The position numbers and the translations under genes are program-made. A model generated the notes under the pieces. It worked only from the letters and a program-made list of their open reading frames with translations. It ran no database searches and was not told the DNA's origin. 64,000 nt of DNA from JACRDG01 sp963760985. Lineage in GTDB: Bacteria; Desulfobacterota; Desulfomonilia; Desulfomonilales; Desulfomonilaceae. The stretch lies in NCBI GenBank assembly GCA_963760985.1, contig CAVXFM010000016.1, positions 620,001 to 684,000 of the forward strand, in the 5' to 3' direction. Shown one piece after another: positions 35,856 through 44,756 of this stretch; the stretch's first letter is position 1, and each line of letters starts with the position of its first letter.

Positions 35856-37571
35856 ATGGCTGTGTTGAGAGTGGCGCAAGCACAAATCAATACCACCGTA
35901 GGTGATCTGAAAGGCAATGTCGCGAAAATCGCTGATTGGATAGGCCGCGCGCGATCCATGGACGCGGACGTGGTGACCTTCCCTGAACTCGCCTTGTGTG
36001 GGTATCCACCGGAAGATCTCCTGTTCAAGCCTCGATTTCTTGCGGATAACCAACGGGCTTTGAAGGATCTGGCAGCTCTTTGCGAGGATATGTACGTTTT
36101 GGTAGGTTTTGCCGATTCCCGTGATGGACACGCGTACAATGCTGCCGCGTTGCTTTACCAATGTCGTATCCTCGGCGTGTACCACAAGATCGAACTCCCT
36201 AATTACGGCGTGTTTGATGAAAAGCGCTACTTTTGCCCGGGATCGACATGCATGATTTTTTTGGCGCGTGGCTGCCGCGTGTCCGTGAGTATCTGCGAGG
36301 ATATCTGGGTACCGGGATCACCCACGGAATTGTGTGCGATTAAGAACGAGGCGCAGGTGGTGCTGAACATATCCGCGTCTCCATTCCATGCCGGAAAATT
36401 CTGGTTCCGCCGGGACTGCATCATCAGGCGCTTTGCTACGGCTACTCGCAGTACTGTGTTCTACAACAACCTCGTGGGAGGCCAGGACGAGCTCGTCTTT
36501 GATGGCGGCAGCATGGTAATGGCCGCGGATGGCAGGTTGGTGGCCTCAGCAAAGCGTTTTGAGGAAGATCTTCTTGTGACCGACGTGAAGGTAGGACCCA
36601 CGGTGAAGAAGGCCCCTTCATGGAACCTGAACGGGGCGGTGAGCACGCTGGACATGAAGGATGCATCGGATCGCGGAACGCTTCCCCCGACAGTCGCCTC
36701 AGAACTCGATCCGGTGGAGGAGGTGTACAGAGCGCTGGTGCTGGGCACCCGTGATTACGTGCAGAAGAACGGCTTTCGTGGAGTGGTTTTGGGCCTCAGC
36801 GGCGGCATCGATTCCGCGTTGACCGCGGCCGTGGCCGTGGCCGCACTAGGACCCGACCAGGTCAAAGGCGTCACCATGCCATCCCAATATACCTCCACCG
36901 AGACATTTTCCGACGCTGAGTTGGTCGCGCACAATCTTCACGTGGAACTCTTTACCGTCCCGATAGGGGGCGTATTCCATGCGTACGAGGAGGCTCTGGA
37001 GGAGCCTTTCCGCGAAGGCAAGCCAGGCCTGGAGTATGAGAACCTGCAAGCTCGGATCAGGGGCAACATCCTCATGGCGCTGTCTAACCGATTTGGTTGG
37101 CTGGTGTTGACTACCGGCAACAAGAGCGAAACCGCGGTGGGGTACTGCACGCTGTACGGCGACATGGCCGGTGGTTTTGCGGTGGTCAAAGACGTGCCCA
37201 AGACGCTGGTCTATCAGTTGGCCGAGTATGTGAACCGCAAGTCCGGGAGAGACGTAATCCCCCGCAGTACCATCATCCGGCCCCCGTCTGCGGAGCTGAG
37301 GCCCGACCAGAAGGATGAGGACTCTCTGCCGCCGTACGCAGTGCTGGACCCCATTCTCAAGGCGTATGTGGAGGAAGACAAAGCCCCTGACGAGATAGAA
37401 GGGTACGATGACGCGCTCGTGAGGGAGATTGTAGCCCTGGTCGATCGCAACGAGTATAAGCGCCGACAGGCTCCGCCGGGAGTCAAGATTACGCCCAGGG
37501 CCTTCGGTCGTGACAGGAGGCTACCCATGACAAATCGGTACGTGGGCGGCGAACTGAGGAGAGACGAATAA
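35856..37571 (+). CDS. nadE: Glutamine-dependent NAD+ synthetase
   Basis: 571 residues in two domains. The N-terminal nitrilase-type glutaminase has FPELALCGYPPEDLL (catalytic Glu), the HKIELPNYGVFDEKRYF lysine, and VSICEDIWV (nucleophile Cys). The C-terminal synthetase has the PP-loop LGLSGGIDSAL and TTGNKSETAVGYCTLYGD. It converts deamido-NAD to NAD using glutamine as nitrogen donor. GAGGAGG precedes ATG 35856. The stop overlaps the next ATG by one base (TAATG). Confidence 0.95.
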   Translation: MAVLRVAQAQINTTVGDLKGNVAKIADWIGRARSMDADVVTFPELALCGYPPEDLLFKPRFLADNQRALKDLAALCEDMYVLVGFADSRDGHAYNAAALLYQCRILGVYHKIELPNYGVFDEKRYFCPGSTCMIFLARGCRVSVSICEDIWVPGSPTELCAIKNEAQVVLNISASPFHAGKFWFRRDCIIRRFATATRSTVFYNNLVGGQDELVFDGGSMVMAADGRLVASAKRFEEDLLVTDVKVGPTVKKAPSWNLNGAVSTLDMKDASDRGTLPPTVASELDPVEEVYRALVLGTRDYVQKNGFRGVVLGLSGGIDSALTAAVAVAALGPDQVKGVTMPSQYTSTETFSDAELVAHNLHVELFTVPIGGVFHAYEEALEEPFREGKPGLEYENLQARIRGNILMALSNRFGWLVLTTGNKSETAVGYCTLYGDMAGGFAVVKDVPKTLVYQLAEYVNRKSGRDVIPRSTIIRPPSAELRPDQKDEDSLPPYAVLDPILKAYVEEDKAPDEIEGYDDALVREIVALVDRNEYKRRQAPPGVKITPRAFGRDRRLPMTNRYVGGELRRDE

Positions 37572-38245
37572 TGGACATTTTGGTGATCATGCATGTGGAT
37601 TCAGAGGGCCCCGGCAGTTTGGGGAGCTTCCTCACCTCAGCGGGAGTGCGACTCCAAGTGGCGCGGCTCTACCAAGGGGAGCGCTTGCCTGACGATACGT
37701 CCCATTTGAGTGCAGTGATCTCGATGGGCGGCCCCATGAACGTGTACGAAGAGGATAAGTATCCGTTTCTTCGGGAAGAAACTAGCTTCCTGCATCGGGT
37801 GATCAACGCGGACATGCCGGTCCTGGGGATCTGCCTTGGCGCTCAAATGATTGCAAAGGCCGCAGCCGCGCGTGTGACCCGCTCTCCCAAAGAGGAGGTG
37901 GGGTGGGGACTTATCCGTTTGACCGACGCAGGGCGCTCGGATGTGCTGTTTCAGGGGTTTCCCCAGACCTTGGAGGTGCTTCAGTGGCACGGCGATATGT
38001 TTCACATCCCGGAGAACGGGGCGCTGTTGGCGGATGGCACGGATTGTCCGCACCAGGCGTTCCGATGCCGGAACGCGGTGGGGTTACAGTTTCATGTGGA
38101 GGTCACCGGAGATATTCTCGCTGAATGGTTCGCGGATTCTCCCGACAGGCAAAGAATTCTGGACCGGTACGACCAAGTGAAACAGAGATTGGAAATGAAT
38201 GCAGAGACAATGTATACTAATTTTGTGAGACTCCTCGGAATATAA
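37571..38245 (+). CDS. Class I glutamine amidotransferase-like protein
   Basis: 224 residues. The glutaminase triad is present: nucleophile Cys in VLGICLGAQMIAKA, and His/Glu in GLQFHVEVTGD. VISMGGPMNVYEEDKYPFL and LQWHGDMFHIPE are typical of stand-alone GMP-synthase-like amidotransferases (YfeJ type), whose acceptor substrates are mostly unknown. The one-base overlap with nadE suggests co-translation; it might supply ammonia or trim gamma-glutamyl compounds. Confidence 0.85.
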   Translation: MDILVIMHVDSEGPGSLGSFLTSAGVRLQVARLYQGERLPDDTSHLSAVISMGGPMNVYEEDKYPFLREETSFLHRVINADMPVLGICLGAQMIAKAAAARVTRSPKEEVGWGLIRLTDAGRSDVLFQGFPQTLEVLQWHGDMFHIPENGALLADGTDCPHQAFRCRNAVGLQFHVEVTGDILAEWFADSPDRQRILDRYDQVKQRLEMNAETMYTNFVRLLGI

Positions 38246-38480
38246 CCGAGCTTGCCGGGGCGAGGCACGCAGCATGGCTACGGAGGGCTCTACGACTGCG
38301 GCGCTGCCCTGATGAGGATGGAAAACGTCATCGATCCGACGGACGTTGCCTTTCATTCCACGCGGGGATTATTGTGTTGACCGGGGGGGCTCGGGATGTT
38401 CCGGAACGGGGATCGTTCGACACCGTGACGGGGACCTCCTTGACCAGAGTGCGGAACAATCAAGGGATGGGCATGCCAAG

Positions 38481-39173
38481 ATGACGGATATGAAGGTTGA
38501 TGAAGGGCTGACCAGGCTTAACGAAGTCATGGGACAGTTCGGTTTCCGCAAGGCCCTGGATCGGGCGGTGTCTGAGCGAGAACTTCGGCAGCTCCACGGC
38601 ATCCGTTACGCGGATCCTCAGGGTAACGTGATAGATGTGGATTTTGCGCTGCGCGTGTCCAAACAGGGTTCGGGCATTATGATAGAAGTGCGCTTCAACA
38701 AGGACCGCACCCGCGCATGGCCCTCATTTGACTCGCTCATTGAAGGACTACCCGTGACCGTCAACGAATGGCTGGAGGACGATTCCCACGCAAGGGATGC
38801 TGCTGCGGCGGTCTCGACCGTGGTCGTTCCATCGGGACCGGCTGCGAAGGCCAGGGTCAGTGTGAAGTCGATTCTGTCGGACATCAAATCCGGTGTGTCC
38901 GATTCAGAACTCATGGAGAAATTCGGACTGTCCCATCGGGGCCTGCTGAGCCTGATAAGCAAACTCTTATGGGACGGTCTGTTGACCCCGAAGGAACTGG
39001 CCCGACGCAAATCTCTCGCGCGAACCGTTTTCATGCCAGTACTCCAGTGTAGGCTTTGCAAGGAAATCCAGTTCGAAAAAGTGTCGCAATGTCCTCGTTG
39101 CGGCGGCCCTATGAAGGTAGTCAACAAGAAGGACCCCGACGCTGACCACGCGGTAGTTCCGTTCAGAACCTGA
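38481..39173 (+). CDS. Predicted HTH and zinc-ribbon protein
   Basis: 230 residues, family not recognised. The N-terminal 100 residues are globular (RYADPQGNVIDVDFALRV). A helical unit follows at about 130-175: SVKSILSDIKSGVSDSELME, then LSHRGLLSLISKLLWDGLLT. A zinc ribbon ends the protein (CRLCKEIQFEKVSQCPRCGG). The helical unit plus ribbon recurs at the N-terminus of the pseudokinase at 53786. ATG 38481 has only a weak ribosome binding site, so the start is uncertain. The 3' end overlaps the opposing gene by 11 bases. Confidence 0.65.
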   Translation: MTDMKVDEGLTRLNEVMGQFGFRKALDRAVSERELRQLHGIRYADPQGNVIDVDFALRVSKQGSGIMIEVRFNKDRTRAWPSFDSLIEGLPVTVNEWLEDDSHARDAAAAVSTVVVPSGPAAKARVSVKSILSDIKSGVSDSELMEKFGLSHRGLLSLISKLLWDGLLTPKELARRKSLARTVFMPVLQCRLCKEIQFEKVSQCPRCGGPMKVVNKKDPDADHAVVPFRT

Positions 39174-39606
39174 AGTCCACGCGGATCTTGTAGATCTTCT
39201 TTGCAGGCAATTCCAGGATCTCCACGCCGGTTTTTCCGATCAGCTCACTGATGATACGTTCTTTTTCCGCGAGAGAAGGCGCTATGAGGGTGAACCAGAC
39301 GTTGTACTGGTGCTTTCTCTCATAATTGTGCGTTACGCCGGGACACGCCCCCACTACTTCCACGAAAGACGTGAATTTGTCGGGAGGAACCTTTGCCGTG
39401 CAAAGGGTGCTCACAAAGCCGAGACGCCTCGAATCTATCGATGCCCCGATACGTCTGATAATGCCCTCCTGTCTCAGACCTGCGATGCGGGCCATGACGT
39501 CCTTTTCGTCCATACCGATCTTTTCGCCGATCACCCGGTAAGGATGGGGTTCCACGGGAAAGCCGGCCTGGATTGCATTGAGAAGGTCTCTATCGTGATC
39601 GTCCAT
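39163..39606 (-). CDS. Siroheme decarboxylase-like AsnC/Lrp family protein (AhbA/AhbB type)
   Basis: 147 residues. DRDLLNAIQAGFPVEPHPYR at the HTH position, GIIRRIGASIDSRRLGFVST, and PGVTHNYERKHQYNVWFTLI match the AhbA/AhbB subgroup rather than true Lrp regulators. In sulfate reducers AhbA and AhbB together decarboxylate siroheme to 12,18-didecarboxysiroheme on the way to heme. Only one subunit is here; the partner is not adjacent. An AAGGA site lies upstream of ATG 39606, and a MITE copy begins about 40 bases upstream. Confidence 0.8.
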   Translation of the reverse strand: MDDHDRDLLNAIQAGFPVEPHPYRVIGEKIGMDEKDVMARIAGLRQEGIIRRIGASIDSRRLGFVSTLCTAKVPPDKFTSFVEVVGACPGVTHNYERKHQYNVWFTLIAPSLAEKERIISELIGKTGVEILELPAKKIYKIRVDFRF

Positions 39607-39647
39607 TCAGCAGATTCCTTCCACGGGAATTGGTTGGAGCAACCGTT

Positions 39648-39809
39648 TTATCGCAGATGTCAAAAGCGCTGACCGAATGGTGCGTGCCCCTAAAGGGTGG
39701 CGAGAGGTCCCCTGAACGAAGATTCGACGGCTTTGCGTCGCTCGAAGTGAAGGAGGCTTCCCGACACCCAAGAAGAATCAAACGGACAAAACTTTTGGCA
39801 ACTCCCATG
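39648..39809 (+). repeat. MITE-like dispersed repeat, copy 5
   Basis: It has the same order of blocks as copy 1: CTGACCGAATGGT, then CCTGAACGAAGATTCGACGG, TTTGCGTCGCTCGAAGTGAA, CCAAGAAGAATCAAACGGAC and AAAACTTTTGGCAACTCCCA. It gives the cleanest central hairpin, GACGgctttgCGTC. Confidence 0.72.
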
Positions 39810-39900
39810 ACCTTGAGGGTCACAACGAACCATGAAAATGGCACCTGTCCAGCGACCAGCGGGAGCTGGCAAGTGCTTGAAGTTCTTGGGGATGGGGGTT

Positions 39901-39938
39901 CGGGGGAAGGCCCTTCTTTCAAGAAGGGCCTTCCCCCG
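39901..39938. terminator. Perfect 18-bp inverted repeat, probable terminator of mreB
   Basis: CGGGGGAAGGCCCTTCTT is followed by two bases and then its exact complement. It lies about 220 bases beyond the mreB stop, between two minus-strand genes. On the minus strand TTTTC does not follow directly, so this may instead be a mobile-element or mRNA-stabilising structure. Confidence 0.5.
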
Positions 39939-40157
39939 AAAATGCATTTTCATAGGAACCAGTATAGCAACCACACCAACAAGGCTCGCAGACACGCAGC
40001 ACTCGGAAAATTGCGGTCGCGGGGTGGAACGAAACTGCAACGCAGAATCGTCAATCCGAATGGTCCCGCGGCACACATGATCCGAGATCGGCCTTTGTAT
40101 GTGGGTGGTTGTTTCGTTCCTGACTCCCGTGCGCGTGCCTCGCCCCGACGACGGACT

Positions 40158-41200
40158 TCATGCGACGAAGATACCCTGCCACCGCTTCAGGTCCTCGATA
40201 GCCATGCCGCATCCATGGACCACCGAGGTCAACGGATCGTCGGCCAACTCCGCGCGTATCCCCATCATGCCCTCTATCAGCCTATCCAACCCTGGAAGCA
40301 ACGCACCCCCTCCGGTAAGCACCAGTCCACGATCTTTGACATCCGCCGCGAGTGCAGGAGAAACCTGTTCCAGGGCTCTGCGGACCGTGTCCAGGATGGC
40401 ATCGACCGGCTCTTCCAGGGCCTTGCAAATCTGGGTGGCGCTGAGAGTGATGGTACGCGGCCCACCGCGGCCCAGCTGCTTGCCTGTGACAGTCATGGTC
40501 GGGTCGTCGTAAAGCGGTCGAGCGCAACCGATCCCGATCTTGATCTGTTCTGCAAGAGATTGGGGTATCTCCACATGCATGGTATGTTGAAGATGCCTCA
40601 TGATCGCCTCGTCCATCTCGTCTCCGGCCACACGTGCACTGACTCGCAATACACGGTCGCGCACAGGGAGATGATAGCCACTTCAGTAGTGCCCCCCCCT
40701 ATGTCCACGACCATGTTGCCCTTGGCCCGTTCCACGTCAAGGCCTGCTCCCATGGCCGCGGCCATCGGCTCGTCAACGAGCAAAATATGTCGCCCTCCTG
40801 CCTGATATGCGGAGTCTCTGACCGCTCTCTTTTCCACCTGGGTGATCCCTGAAGGGACTCCGATGACAATGCGCGGGTTGAGCCAGATCCGCGGTCGGAA
40901 CACCTTGCCGAGAAAGCCCTTGATCATTGCCATTGCCGCGTCGAAATTGGCGATCACCCCGTCCTTGAGTGGTCGTTCCGCGCGGATGTGTTCCGGCCCG
41001 CGTCCCCGGAATTCGAGGGCCTGGCGGCCGATGGCAACGGTCTTATGGGTCCGGTTATCGATGGCCACGAGCGAAGGTTCGTTCACCACGATGCCTTCTC
41101 CCTTGACATAGATAAGGGTGTTGGCTGTCCCCAAATCCATGGCAAGGTCAATGCTGAATCCTTTGGCCAGCGATCCCAGAAGTGTCCGCAACACACGCAT
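40158..41200 (-). CDS. mreB: Rod-shape actin homologue MreB (frameshifted)
   Basis: The protein starts (ATG 41200) shortly before FSIDLAMDLGTANTLIYVKG, the actin phosphate-1 loop, and continues with GVPSGITQVEKRAV, LLVDEPMAAAMGAGL and NMVVDIGGGTTEVAIISL. The frame then breaks: removing a surplus TG near 40631 restores ...SVHVAGDEMDEAI, IEIPQSLAEQ-like sequence and the adenosine motif VLTGGGALLPGLDRLI. The full length is about 347 residues, normal for MreB, which guides cell-wall synthesis under the inner membrane. An AAGGAG lies 11 bases before ATG 41200. Confidence 0.92.
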
Positions 41201-41305
41201 AAACGTCAAAGCTCCTTCAGGGCCTCACAAAGGGTGAACAAGCCTCTTACACATAGCGTTTCTCAACCGTACCCGCGCAATCCCGCGCGGAGCCCAGCTT
41301 TCGGC

Positions 41306-42859
41306 TCATAGGGAATCGATGGAGTTCGCGGAATCCCTGAATTCGCCTGAGGACCCTCCAGCCTCGCCCCCCGAGAGCTGCCTGACGGAAGACCAACGGT
41401 ACAAGGCGCTCGACGGTCGTTCGAGCCTGGTGAGCGCGGTCGACCAAAGCGCGTCTATGTCGGAGCAATCGCTTGGAAAATGAGCAACAGCCATCGACAT
41501 GCCATATCGAATCTGCCAGCCGCCGACGTTCATGTACCCTGTCCCGAAAAGAGACTGTGCTTTCTTAAAGATGGGCCGGATTTCCTGTTCCTTCGCGTTC
41601 TCCACCAGGAGACCGAAACCGCCGGTCTTGAACTTCCCTACGACGAATGGCCTGGACTGCAAAAGCCCGAGGGAGTCCGTAACCATCTCCAGAAAATGAT
41701 TCACCGTGGCCGGATCGCATTCCAGGTACATGCGCCTCATACCGGAGATTTCGGCCAGCACGAGCGCAAGAGTGCCCTTCTTGTCCCGAGCGTGAGATAA
41801 CATGTCTCGGCTTTCCACACAGAATGCGCCCTCACTCAGCACGCCCGACTCCGCGTCGTACCGCCTTACGCCTGCCAGGAGCCTTTTCCTCAGGGACGCA
41901 GCCTCGACGAGCCGGATCAGATCGACCAAGGTTTGGTGAGTGTCCTTTGATTCCGGCACCACCTTGCCCGGAGTCGCAGAGGCCATGATCAAGAGGGATT
42001 CCCTGTCATGTTCCTCCAATCTCCACGGAATTACCGCAAGACTCCGTACCGGAAAACCGAATCGCTCGCCCGCATGGAAAGCTATCAGGTCTGCCTCGCC
42101 GGTGGCCGCTGCGCTGACCATCGCTGGCTGCCGGTGATCGAGAGACCACTTGACCCATCCTTGTCGAAGCCTCACCCGTCTGCCTATCTGAATAAACGGC
42201 GGGACACCGCAACACGCGGTAATCCTGCACAGATCTTTCCCAGGAAAGCGAGCAGCAGTAAGAGCCGCATCGAAGCCCATCTTCTCCTTGATCATGCGTA
42301 CTGCTGCATCGAGAAATTTTTCTCCTGTGTCAGCAGGTTCCCGACAATGCGCCAGAATCCCTCGCATGATTTCAGCCCCTAACGCTGCCTGGCGAAGAGC
42401 TGTTGCCTGTCCGGACAAATGGAAAAGATCTTCGGCAGTGCGCGCCAATTCACAGAGGATCTTGAGGTGCTTTCCGGTGAACCGGTATGCTTGACGGGTA
42501 TCGATCCACAACAGGCCACGTGAGCCTACCGGAGCCGTCATGTACGCTCGAATGGGTTCAGGTTGCGCGTACATCCCCAGTCTTGTCGAATCTCCCTCGA
42601 AATACGATTCCGCGGCAGGTTGACCGGAGCGGTAGTGTGTGCCCAGAACCGTATCCTGAAGAGAGATAACCGCATCATGAATGAGGTGATCACTCAGCGA
42701 CCACGACACGGCCATGCACAGGCCTCCCCTCGCGTGGTCCTCGACAAAAAGGGCCGCAGTATGTGCGTCCATCACGTTGGCGGAGAGGGCAACAAAATCA
42801 TTTAGGGGGACCAGGGAATCGCAAACCGGAGTTGGTGACGATTGTCTCCGCATGCTCAC
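41306..42859 (-). CDS. GAF-domain protein with degenerate GGDEF domain
   Basis: 517 residues. One or two GAF-like domains occupy about 15-160 and 165-320 (HTAALFVEDHARGGLCMAVS; FLDAAVRMIKEKMGFDAAL). The C-terminal 150 residues (DAESGVLSEGAFCVESRDML, ALVLAEISGMRRMYLECDPA, KFKTGGFGLLVENAKEQEIR) follow the diguanylate cyclase fold, but the GGDEF motif reads TGGFG, so catalysis is unlikely. The start GTG overlaps the stop of the diadenylate cyclase gene (GTGA), so the two are translated together and probably act together. Confidence 0.7.
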   Translation of the reverse strand: MSMRRQSSPTPVCDSLVPLNDFVALSANVMDAHTAALFVEDHARGGLCMAVSWSLSDHLIHDAVISLQDTVLGTHYRSGQPAAESYFEGDSTRLGMYAQPEPIRAYMTAPVGSRGLLWIDTRQAYRFTGKHLKILCELARTAEDLFHLSGQATALRQAALGAEIMRGILAHCREPADTGEKFLDAAVRMIKEKMGFDAALTAARFPGKDLCRITACCGVPPFIQIGRRVRLRQGWVKWSLDHRQPAMVSAAATGEADLIAFHAGERFGFPVRSLAVIPWRLEEHDRESLLIMASATPGKVVPESKDTHQTLVDLIRLVEAASLRKRLLAGVRRYDAESGVLSEGAFCVESRDMLSHARDKKGTLALVLAEISGMRRMYLECDPATVNHFLEMVTDSLGLLQSRPFVVGKFKTGGFGLLVENAKEQEIRPIFKKAQSLFGTGYMNVGGWQIRYGMSMAVAHFPSDCSDIDALWSTALTRLERPSSALYRWSSVRQLSGGEAGGSSGEFRDSANSIDSL

Positions 42860-44295
42860 GTCTTCTCAGCCTCCAGAGTGACGGTGACCTGCATCGGTTC
42901 TATTGATTCGATCTTGAGCCCGTCAGGCTTGATCACCACGGGCACCACTACCTTGCCTTTTGCCTCCAGGTCCGCTGAATTGACCGGTTCGGTAGTGGCA
43001 GACGTGACCTTTTTCAGTTCCCCTTGGACTGCTCGCACCTGAACTTCGGCAGGGGTACAGGTGACCTTGGTTTTCTCCGGAAGCCGGCCGACCAGAGTGG
43101 GGACCACTGCAATCTTCTTCAAAGAGGCAGCCTCGATGTTCAGATGGAGATCCGAAGGGCGAACCTCGGAGATAGTGATGCCTGGCGGGCAAATTACATT
43201 CTTCGGAGTGATCCGGAAATAGTTGAGGCCCGTGACCACGCTGCTCAGATCCACCACCACTCTGACCGACCCTGGTTTCAGATTCGTCAGGCTCGCCTCT
43301 GAGCCCCGGGCGCGCACATCCACCCGGTCCATCCACGTGCCGGTGATTTCCATCTCAGGACCAAGGTTGGTGTACTGGATAGGCACGGTGAGGCCCAATT
43401 CGGAGCGCTGGGGACCCACTACCACGAGCCAGAGAGCGATCGAGATCAAAAGGCACACGATCTTCAACGGCCAGTTGGAGAGCAGAAGTTTTCCGAGGCC
43501 CACAGATGTCTCGTCGTGGTCGGTCTGGCCATAAGTCAACCCCCGTTCCAATGCCTGGCGAAAGTCTCCCCGTTTGCGGTAGTTGGTGATCTGATTCCGT
43601 TCCACCAGCGACACTTCTCCACGCTCCTCTGACACTACCGCACACAAGGCGTCGCTTCGTTCGGTGAGTCCCAGCGCTGCACGATGCCGGGTACCGTAGT
43701 AAGAGTCCAGTTCTTCGTTCTTGGAGAGGGGAAGGATGCAACCTGCAGACTGTATGCGATCTCCTTTCACGAGGATCGCTCCATCGTGAAGAGGCGACCT
43801 TTTTTGGAAAATCATGACGATCGCTTCAGAAGAGATCAGGGTTTCCAGTGGTTTGCCTTTGGTTGTCAGGTTACCCAACCCATCCCGTCTCTTGAACACG
43901 ATCAAGGCACCGAGTCTCTGACTTGCCAGTTCCGCGACCGCTTTGACCGTCTCGTCTACCAATTCGGGCCTGACCCGATCAGCCTTGTTCCCGCTCAGGA
44001 AACGAATGGGCGACGCGCGATCCAGCATCTCTCTGATTTCGGGCTGGAAAACGATCACCAACACCACGATGATCGCTGCCCACAAGTATTGGAACAATAA
44101 GGAGGTGAGAATCAATCCCAACCGCGCTGCCGCGTAGTAAAGCATCACCATGACGACAAGGCTGGCAAGAATCTGAAAAGCACGCGTTCCTTTCAGCCAG
44201 GCAGCGACGAAGTAAACCAACACAGCCATGATCAAGATGTCCGCCACGTTGGCCGCGCTGATTGAAGAGAGTACTTCGCTGAAAGGCTGCATCAT
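42856..44295 (-). CDS. cdaA: Membrane diadenylate cyclase fused to YbbR domains (CdaA-CdaR)
   Basis: 479 residues. Three membrane helices lie in residues 15-85 and the DAC catalytic domain at 90-260, with DGA at 171-173 (SPLHDGAILVKG) and RHR at 203-205 (YYGTRHRAALGLTERSDA). A further helix near 275-293 (LKIVCLLISIALWLVVVG) is followed by two or more YbbR repeats to the end. It makes c-di-AMP from ATP. In Firmicutes CdaA and its YbbR regulator CdaR are separate adjacent genes; here they are one polypeptide. The inverted topology of the last helix puts the YbbR repeats outside the membrane. Confidence 0.92.
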   Translation of the reverse strand: MMQPFSEVLSSISAANVADILIMAVLVYFVAAWLKGTRAFQILASLVVMVMLYYAAARLGLILTSLLFQYLWAAIIVVLVIVFQPEIREMLDRASPIRFLSGNKADRVRPELVDETVKAVAELASQRLGALIVFKRRDGLGNLTTKGKPLETLISSEAIVMIFQKRSPLHDGAILVKGDRIQSAGCILPLSKNEELDSYYGTRHRAALGLTERSDALCAVVSEERGEVSLVERNQITNYRKRGDFRQALERGLTYGQTDHDETSVGLGKLLLSNWPLKIVCLLISIALWLVVVGPQRSELGLTVPIQYTNLGPEMEITGTWMDRVDVRARGSEASLTNLKPGSVRVVVDLSSVVTGLNYFRITPKNVICPPGITISEVRPSDLHLNIEAASLKKIAVVPTLVGRLPEKTKVTCTPAEVQVRAVQGELKKVTSATTEPVNSADLEAKGKVVVPVVIKPDGLKIESIEPMQVTVTLEAEKT

Positions 44296-44756
44296 GCTCT
44301 GATTTCAGACCGACCACGGGTGGCCGGGCTCGTACATTCCATCCCCATCGAAAATGGGTAAAGGTCATCCAAACCATATTTCTGACTGTTTTGCAAGGGT
44401 GGGAAATCCACGCGAAGCACTTTCCAGCGCATTTAAGGTAGATTTCGTCCTTCCGACCGCTGAGCCTATCCACACGTCCTGTGGATAACCCGGCTGCAAA
44501 CTTGTGGATAACGTGTCTGAGGTCGCTTGTTTTGAGGGTCCGGACCGATATGTCTCATTGTGGGACATTGAGTAATCCATCATGATAACAATAGCTAAGC
44601 AAACCTTCGGGAATTCGGTGGCCTGTGCAATAGGCCGCTTCTGGAGCTCACAATAGTTATTCACATCTGTGGATACATCGGGCCTTACAGAGACGGACCA
44701 GCTAGCCCGGAATGTCTTGATTGACTTCCTGTTCCTGTTCGTGATTTACTCGCACC
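44296..44756. promoter_or_regulatory. Divergent intergenic region with a cluster of DnaA-box sequences
   Basis: Between the leftward cdaA gene and the rightward Fe-S protein gene lie five 9-mers close to TTATCCACA: CTATCCACA (44466-44474), TGTGGATAA (44480-44488 and 44503-44511, perfect on the minus strand), TTATTCACA (44657-44665) and TGTGGATAC (44668-44676). They are the most conspicuous feature of the gap. Both flanking genes point away from it. It could be an origin or a DnaA-titration or regulatory site. Confidence 0.55.

Larger units (their letters stand above)
39607..40157. other. Intergenic region with MITE and strong hairpin
   Basis: It contains the dispersed repeat (39648-39809) and an 18-bp-arm inverted repeat (39901-39938). 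Open frames crossing it (for example 39630 to 40805) are readings of repeat and antisense mreB sequence, not genes. Confidence 0.6.

Noticed and set aside
39630..40805. 391-residue plus-strand open frame
   Set aside because: It is read from MITE copy 5, the 39901 hairpin and the antisense of mreB, all explained by other features.
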